A stretch of DNA of 64,000 nt, taken from NCBI GenBank assembly GCA_021229015.1, contig CM037789.1, forward strand, positions 26,732,782 through 26,796,781, read 5' to 3'. The stretch comes from Solen grandis. Taxonomy: Eukaryota > Mollusca > Bivalvia > Adapedonta > Solenidae. The notes under the pieces were generated by a model. That model was not told the origin of the DNA, ran no database searches, and saw nothing but the letters and a program-made list of their open reading frames with translations. This document shows, piece after piece, positions 59,166 through 64,000 of the stretch (position 1 is its first letter; each line of letters starts with the position of its first letter). Made by a program: the position numbers and the translations under genes.

Positions 59166-59983
59166 AGTGGTGGTGGTGGTGGTGGTGGTGGTTATAATGG
59201 ATTTAGTAAGTTTAAAATATGCAAGGTACAAACGAAGAATAGTGACTACAACTGCTATAAAATATGTGTTCATCGTTAAATTCAACTTCATTTCAGTTCA
59301 GTTAAATTAGCACAATATCCGCGAAAAAAGAGGTCAATAGGCAACAGAATGCGGGAGATCGTACAGTTTGACCATTACAAACAGTACTATCCGAAACACA
59401 TATGCAGGTTAGTAGAGAATAGAGGATATACTTATTTTTAGCTCAAAGCTAGTCATCTATTCTTGTTGTCGTGACATAATTACTATTTTGCACAAGAAAT
59501 ATGAGCTATCTTATTGTGTCAAAGATATGTGTGTCTTGTGTATGCGTTTACATTTTTCAAAATACAAACATATGACGAGGTCAAATACAATTTTCAGAAG
59601 TATGTCCAAAGGATGTTTTCTAGTAATCTTTCATTTTGTAAAAGTTAGAAAAAAAAACTGACAGGTTTATTTTAATCAATTATTCATTTACATAGTTAAA
59701 CGCTGTTTCTGATGAACCTTCAGCAAGATAATGTGTTTATTTCGTTCCGATTCTTCTTTCTTGTCATTAAATGGTCTACAAACGCCTTACAATTAAGTAT
59801 AACACAGTCATGTGGCTGTTTTTCAGTTCTCTTAGGCAATGTTCCGGATGTACGTGCAAGCAGCCCGAAGAAATACACACTGCCATCGTTTTGAAAGAGG
59901 GAATAAGAAAAGCAAAAAAGGTCGAAGATGTTGAAATAGATTACTTCAGTTTTGATGGTTGTTGCATCTGTATTAATACATAA
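57246..59983 (+). CDS. Five-exon gene for a secreted, furin-type processed cysteine-rich protein (possibly IL-17-like)
   Basis: Exons 57246-57316 (ATG at 57287), 57804-57865, 58671-58888, 59302-59407 and 59827-59983 join with matching phases (0, 2, 1, 2) into a 190-residue precursor. Residues about 8-27 (ATVVFVTFTICLTGILV) form a signal peptide or signal anchor. A pro-region follows with N-glycosylation sites (NMS, NETS, NCS). RKKR at 111-114 is a proprotein-convertase site. The 76-residue C-terminal domain has cysteines 138, 144, 147, 149, 184, 185 and 187. The elements YYP, QCSGCTC, IVLKEG and a terminal GCCICI in that order resemble invertebrate IL-17 ligands, but the usual CPW motif is absent, so this remains a guess; another cystine-knot ligand is possible. 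The exon 3 donor (58889) is the least certain junction. Probably acts outside the cell as a signalling or defence ligand. Confidence 0.7.
57530..57662 (+). mobile_element. SINE family C in the first intron of the secreted-protein gene
   Basis: GGCATTGGTGCAGCGGATCC, CATCGGTTCGAATCC, GCCAAGTACTGGTGGAATCC and AAGAACTGTCGTGGATTAA, parallel to the copy at 51613. Confidence 0.62.
57804..57865 (+). CDS. Secreted-protein gene, exon encoding the hydrophobic signal
   Basis: The acceptor is TTTCCCTTGCAG and the donor GTAAGC at 57866. 62 bases, phase 0 in and 2 out, encoding TVVFVTFTICLTGILVWREE. A different frame over these bases also looks hydrophobic but would need an ATG at 57713 inside the intron and does not join to exon 3. 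Confidence 0.68.
58372..58500 (-). mobile_element. SINE family B remnant inside the secreted-protein gene intron
   Basis: AGAACCGCCGACCTACCGTA and CCGTGCCGGGAGTCAAGCCC match the family B body and B-box in reverse, diverged. Confidence 0.6.
58671..58935 (+). CDS. Secreted-protein gene, pro-region exon with optional 3' end
   Basis: The acceptor is CTTTATTACAG, phase 2. The frame encodes the pro-region (RPINFLKQTFDDTVSLVKAI, YNNMSVVPVGNETSGNCSIR) and runs to a TAG at 58933-58935. Read to that stop, the exon ends in RKKR followed by a 14-residue tail ending GCCVS. Spliced at GTGAGG (58889) or GTAAAA (58880), both phase 1, it joins the cysteine-rich exons at 59302. Confidence 0.68.
59120..59192. 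repeat. (GAT)n(GGT)n microsatellite in an intron of the secreted-protein gene
   Basis: About 13 GAT units followed by about 9 GGT units, 110 bp before exon 4. Confidence 0.9.
59302..59407 (+). CDS. Secreted-protein gene, exon with RKKR cleavage site
   Basis: The acceptor is TTCAGTTCAG (an alternative lies 5 bases earlier) and the donor is GTTAGT at 59408. It encodes KLAQYPRKKRSIGNRMREIV and DHYKQYYPKHIC; the last codon is split, AG/T, with the next exon. Confidence 0.68.
59827..59983 (+). CDS. Secreted-protein gene, terminal cysteine-rich exon
   Basis: The acceptor is GGCTGTTTTTCAG. It encodes SLRQCSGCTCKQPEE through SFDGCCICINT, with the TAA at 59981-59983. The paired CxxCxC and CCxC clusters suggest a disulphide-bonded domain. 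Confidence 0.72.
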
Positions 59984-60112
59984 GGACATATTACGCTTCC
60001 AAAAGTTACATACACAGATATACTCAATGACTTAAAAAAACGCATCAACATCGGGAAAATGTTGATTATTTTATTTCATGTTTTTCTAAAGAATTTATAT
60101 TTTTAAGAATTG

Positions 60113-60384
60113 TTTGCTGTGTTTAACGTCCCACCAACAGGATTTCGGTCATTTGGAGACGATGTCTACTTAAGACAGATATAGTGCTGTCACACTGCAG
60201 TATCACGTCGTAGACATGTGCCACACCCAGTCAAATCATCCTGACACCGGGTCAGCCAGTCCTGCAACTACCCATATATGCTGAGCGCCAAAAAAGGGAG
60301 CTATACCAGTACCAATATTTACGACTTTGGTGTGTCTCGGCGGAGGATCAAACCCGCATCTGCACGCTCGGCCACCGGGGATGG
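60113..60384 (-). mobile_element. SINE family A, minus strand
   Basis: TTTGCTGTGTTTAACGTCCC at the tail, CACGTCGTAGACATGTGCCA in the body, CTCGGCCACCGGGGATGG at the head. Part of the anticodon-side head is deleted. Confidence 0.83.
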
Positions 60385-60904
60385 TCTTTTAAGTAATGAG
60401 GCAATAGATTGTTTCCTGGTCTATGATATGTTTTTATTTAATCACTTACGAAAATAAAAGTTGTTAAGATCAACCTTTGAAAAAGAAATGACGTGAAATA
60501 TCAAAAATTCATACATGAGTCGTTTTTAAAGTCCTCGTGTCTGTGTGTGTTTGTGTGTGTGTGTGATACAACCAATTAACATCTGTATATATTATCAATA
60601 ACAAACTATAGAGAAAATGAATTAATTTCAGTAACTTACATATGAGAAAAATCGTGCACAAACCTTACCTATCTTCTTTGTTTTATAAACAGCTGAGGAA
60701 AAGAATAGTAATTTTGATCAGATCCTCTAAATGCTCTCATGTACTTGAAACAGTTTGAAACCGTGCATTCTACTTATCTTGCAGGATTCCTATGGTAAGG
60801 TTTGATATAAATATGTATTTACTATAAGGATATTTCGTGTTGTTGTTGTTGTTGTTGTTTTTGTTTTAATGAGATTTGGAATATATTATTAGATTATATT
60901 GGTA

Positions 60905-61110
60905 TGTTTGTTGTGTTTAAAGTTCCGCCGACAGTATTTCAGTCATTTGGAGACGGTGTCTGCTTGAGACAGATATAGTGCTGTCACACTGCAGTATCGC
61001 GTCGTAGACATGTGGCATGATACCACACAGAGACAAATTATCCTGACACCGAGCCGAACAGTCCTGGAACTACCCTTATATGTTGATCTCCAAGCAAGGG
61101 AGTTATACCA
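60905..61110 (-). mobile_element. SINE family A, minus strand, headless
   Basis: Tail and body as at 60113 (TCGCGTCGTAGACATGTGGC) but truncated before the tRNA-like head. Confidence 0.78.
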
Positions 61111-62405
61111 GCACAGATTATTTTGGTAGTTTTATATAAACTTCACTAATTTACAAATCTGACAGTACATAACCACTGCAGGTCAGACAATTATGTGTAA
61201 TAAGGCACAATCTGATATATTTCGTTTTAATCACATTCTTAAGCAATGTTCTATTAATCTGCAAATATACAGCGAAATCATTAATTTTTGAAAGACACTT
61301 ATTTTCGCTGATTTCGTGATGTGTTTCATACATGATTTCTAAACCCACGAAAACTTGTCTCTTATATAGACCTCACGTTTTCTAGAAAATATATCCACAA
61401 ATAAGTGTACCCATGAAATTTCCTTAGGTACATAATCAAAGAGATTTAATGTCAACAAAAATCAATGATTCTACAGTAATCATAACCTGATCAACTACAT
61501 TAGCCCACCACGTGACCTATCCCATCCTTACATGAGATGGGGTGGAAGGCGTGGCTTGTTTATTAATTCTTTCCACCACCACACGTTATACAGCTATTCA
61601 CTTGTAAGACAGCTATTCAATTGGTTGTTACGATGGACTTCTATTGGTTTAAAGCAAATATATTTAAAAAAAAAAAAATCTTCCTTTTTTTGTTCCTATT
61701 GATATTTAAAATACGAGGTAACTTTAAGGTTTGAATTGTAAATTATAATAGATCATCATGTATGTATAACATTGAGGCTGTTCAAACAAATAACTACCAA
61801 CATGCAATTGAATCCTTAAGAGTCCAAATAACTATCCAAATGCAATTAAATCCTTAAGTATTTCTACAATGTCTCAGGTTTTCCAGTGTTTATAATTATG
61901 TTCATTTATCTTACAGGCTATCTAATCGCTACACTGAGATAATAATCAATTGTTGACATGGTTTACACAAAACACATGGTTTTGTTTATGAGCATGTGTA
62001 TGAGTGTTTGTGAACATTTGACCTAGCCACCGATTAGAAAACTGTAAAGGTACATTTACAAAGCTGTAATATGGATGTTGACGTGAATTTTGATAAGTTT
62101 ATTTCTATGACATCAGTGATATTTGTCCCAACAATCAGAGCTGTTTTGAATCAAGAAATACATAATGATTATTGTAGTGGGACAAAGCTTCCAACTTTTT
62201 CCACCAGCGAAACTTCCGCTAAGGATCTGAGCTCTAGAGAAAGCCCAGAACCTATCCGGAGTCTTTGCCTGAGAATTAAAGTATAGAAACTATCAAGGAC
62301 AATATTACAAGACAAACAATGCGAAATGCAAATAACTATTTAATGAAGCACAATTTGAAAGCAAAATGACAATGAAATTAATAAATCAACATGTAATTTA
62401 ATAAA

Positions 62406-63291
62406 AGAAGAGGGCCATGAAGGCTCTGAATCGCTCATCTGATTATAAATGAGCAACATGTTAAATTTTTCATATTGACCTACTTTTTGACCCCGCATGA
62501 CCAAACTTCGAACTTGTCCAAGATTTAATGGAAACAGACATTCCGACAAAGTTTCATGAAGATTGTGTTAACAAGGTTTTTCTAAGATTTGACCTTGTGA
62601 CCAACTTCAAACTTGTCAAAGATTATATGAAAACATTCTGAACAAGTTTCATGCAGATATGGCCAAAATTGTGGCCTTTAGATTGTAAACAAGGTTATTC
62701 TAAGATTTTACCTTGTGACCTACTTTATGACCCCCACATGGCCAAAAGTCAAGCTTGTCCAAGGTTTTATGGAGAAAAACATTCTGACCAAGTTTCCGGA
62801 AGATTGGGCCAAAAATGTGTCCTCTAGAGTGATAACAAAATTTTGTCAAGATTTAACCTCATGATCTACTTTTTGACCCAACATGACCCAAGCTCGAACT
62901 TGTCCAAGATTCTATGGAGAAAAACATTCTGACCAAGTTTCATGAAGACTGAGCCAAAATAGTGGCCTCCAGAGCGTAAACATTTTTTTTTTAAGATTTG
63001 ACCTCGTGACCTACTTTTTGACCCCTCATGACCCAAATTCGAACTTGTCCAAGATTCAATGGAGAAAAAATTTTTTTTTGACCTCGTGACCTACTTTTTG
63101 ATCCTTACATGACCCAATTTTGAAATTTTCTAAGATTTTATGGAGACAAACATTCTGACCAAGTTTCATGAAGATTGGGCTAAAAATATAGCCTCTACTG
63201 TGTTAACAAGCCAAATTGTTGACGACGCACGTCGCACGAAGGGCGATCACGACAGCTCACCTTGAGCACGTTGTGCTCAGGTGAGTTAAAA
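62406..63291 (+). mobile_element. Third modular array element
   Basis: It starts GAGGGCCATGAAGGCTCTGA then TCGCTCATCTG and ends in the hairpin CTTGAGCACGTTGTGCTCAG followed by GTGAGTTAAAA. The core is about five diverged copies of a 150-bp unit (gaccaagtttcatgaagatt type). No coding capacity. Confidence 0.75.
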
Positions 63292-64000
63292 AGGATGGCC
63301 ATTTCAAAGTTTCAAACATGGTACTTCTGAACCTTGTAAGATGACATAGTTCCCTATATACAGAATAAGGGTTATGACATTGGAACTTTAAATACATAAA
63401 ACACGGTAATATAAAATGTCGAGGTAATATCAAATGTAGCTTTTTATACACTTCAAACTAATCACTGATCATTCTAAGAAACATCGTGTATTAGAAGAAT
63501 AGGAGGATATAATTATGCATGACTAAATTATCCCCCTTTACGAACAAAGTTTAACAAACGTTATCAACAATACCCAATTCTTCTACATTACTCTGATATG
63601 TACATGAGATATTGACGCTACATCGGTGTATCATAGAAAATCTATGGCTATAATCATAATCTTTTATTAATTGGTTAACATTACTAATTAATTATTCACA
63701 AGCTTGTGACCGTAAAATCACGAAGCTACATCTAGGTATTTACATCTTTGATAAAATACAGTAATGCATTCCTACACTTCCAGAACTAGTGCTAATGTTA
63801 TCACCAGTTCTTGTTTGTAAATAGGATATATCCCGATTGTATTCTGTTTGTCAAACAGTAATGAAGAAGTTGTACCATCAAAATTACCGAAATCAAAAAA
63901 AAAGGAAGTGTTTACTAAATGTTATACTGTAGTAGTAGTCCAGTTTTTCAAAATAAAATGAATGATGACCAAATCATAAATATGCAATAACCTTTATATC

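Larger units (their letters stand above)
60385..64000. other. Non-coding tail of the window
   Basis: Holds the headless SINE and the third array element. The 71-codon frame at 62071-62286 has no recognisable domain. A short GTGTGTGT run lies at 60541-60563. Confidence 0.5.

Overview
This is eukaryotic, animal nuclear DNA: AT-rich, gene-poor, with spliced genes (GT-AG introns), many tRNA-derived SINEs, microsatellites and DNA-transposon debris. The repeat types (tRNA-headed SINEs with a conserved body, and modular tandem-array elements that start near GGCCATGATGGCCC and end in a GTGCTCAGGTGAGC hairpin) and the protein similarities point to a bivalve mollusc, probably a venerid-type clam. That placement is inference from recognised repeat style, not from a search. 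Three 100-base N runs mark assembly gaps.

Layout: 1-8.5 kb is non-coding repeat debris, including one arm (5.97-7.79 kb) of an inverted transposon pair whose other arm is at 14.41-16.11 kb. 8.59-10.35 kb and 16.92-17.65 kb are two copies of a segmental duplication; the first carries an expanded TTATCACATGA satellite and a SINE that the second lacks. 10.9-12.65 kb is a diverged tandem duplication (about 0.82 kb unit). 18.4-34 kb has no convincing gene but holds a tandem array beside a gap, several SINEs and a striking 77-bp minisatellite (30.18-31.81 kb). 34.29-34.57 kb is a broken THAP DNA-binding domain.

37.6-51.4 kb (minus strand) holds the 5' half of the splicing-factor gene cwc22 in six exons whose splice phases all agree. 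Its introns are packed with nested transposons. One intron starts with seven tandem copies of the exon's own 5' splice site. 53.0-55.6 kb, just upstream of cwc22, is an apparently intact Mutator-like (MULE) transposon with a 469-residue FLYWCH/MULE transposase, terminal inverted repeats and an 8-bp target duplication.

57.25-59.98 kb (plus strand) holds a five-exon gene for a small secreted precursor with an RKKR cleavage site and a cysteine-rich C-terminal domain, possibly IL-17-like, with a possible alternative 3' end. 60.1-64 kb is SINEs and another modular array element. No operon-like organisation, CRISPR, rRNA or free-standing tRNA gene was seen.
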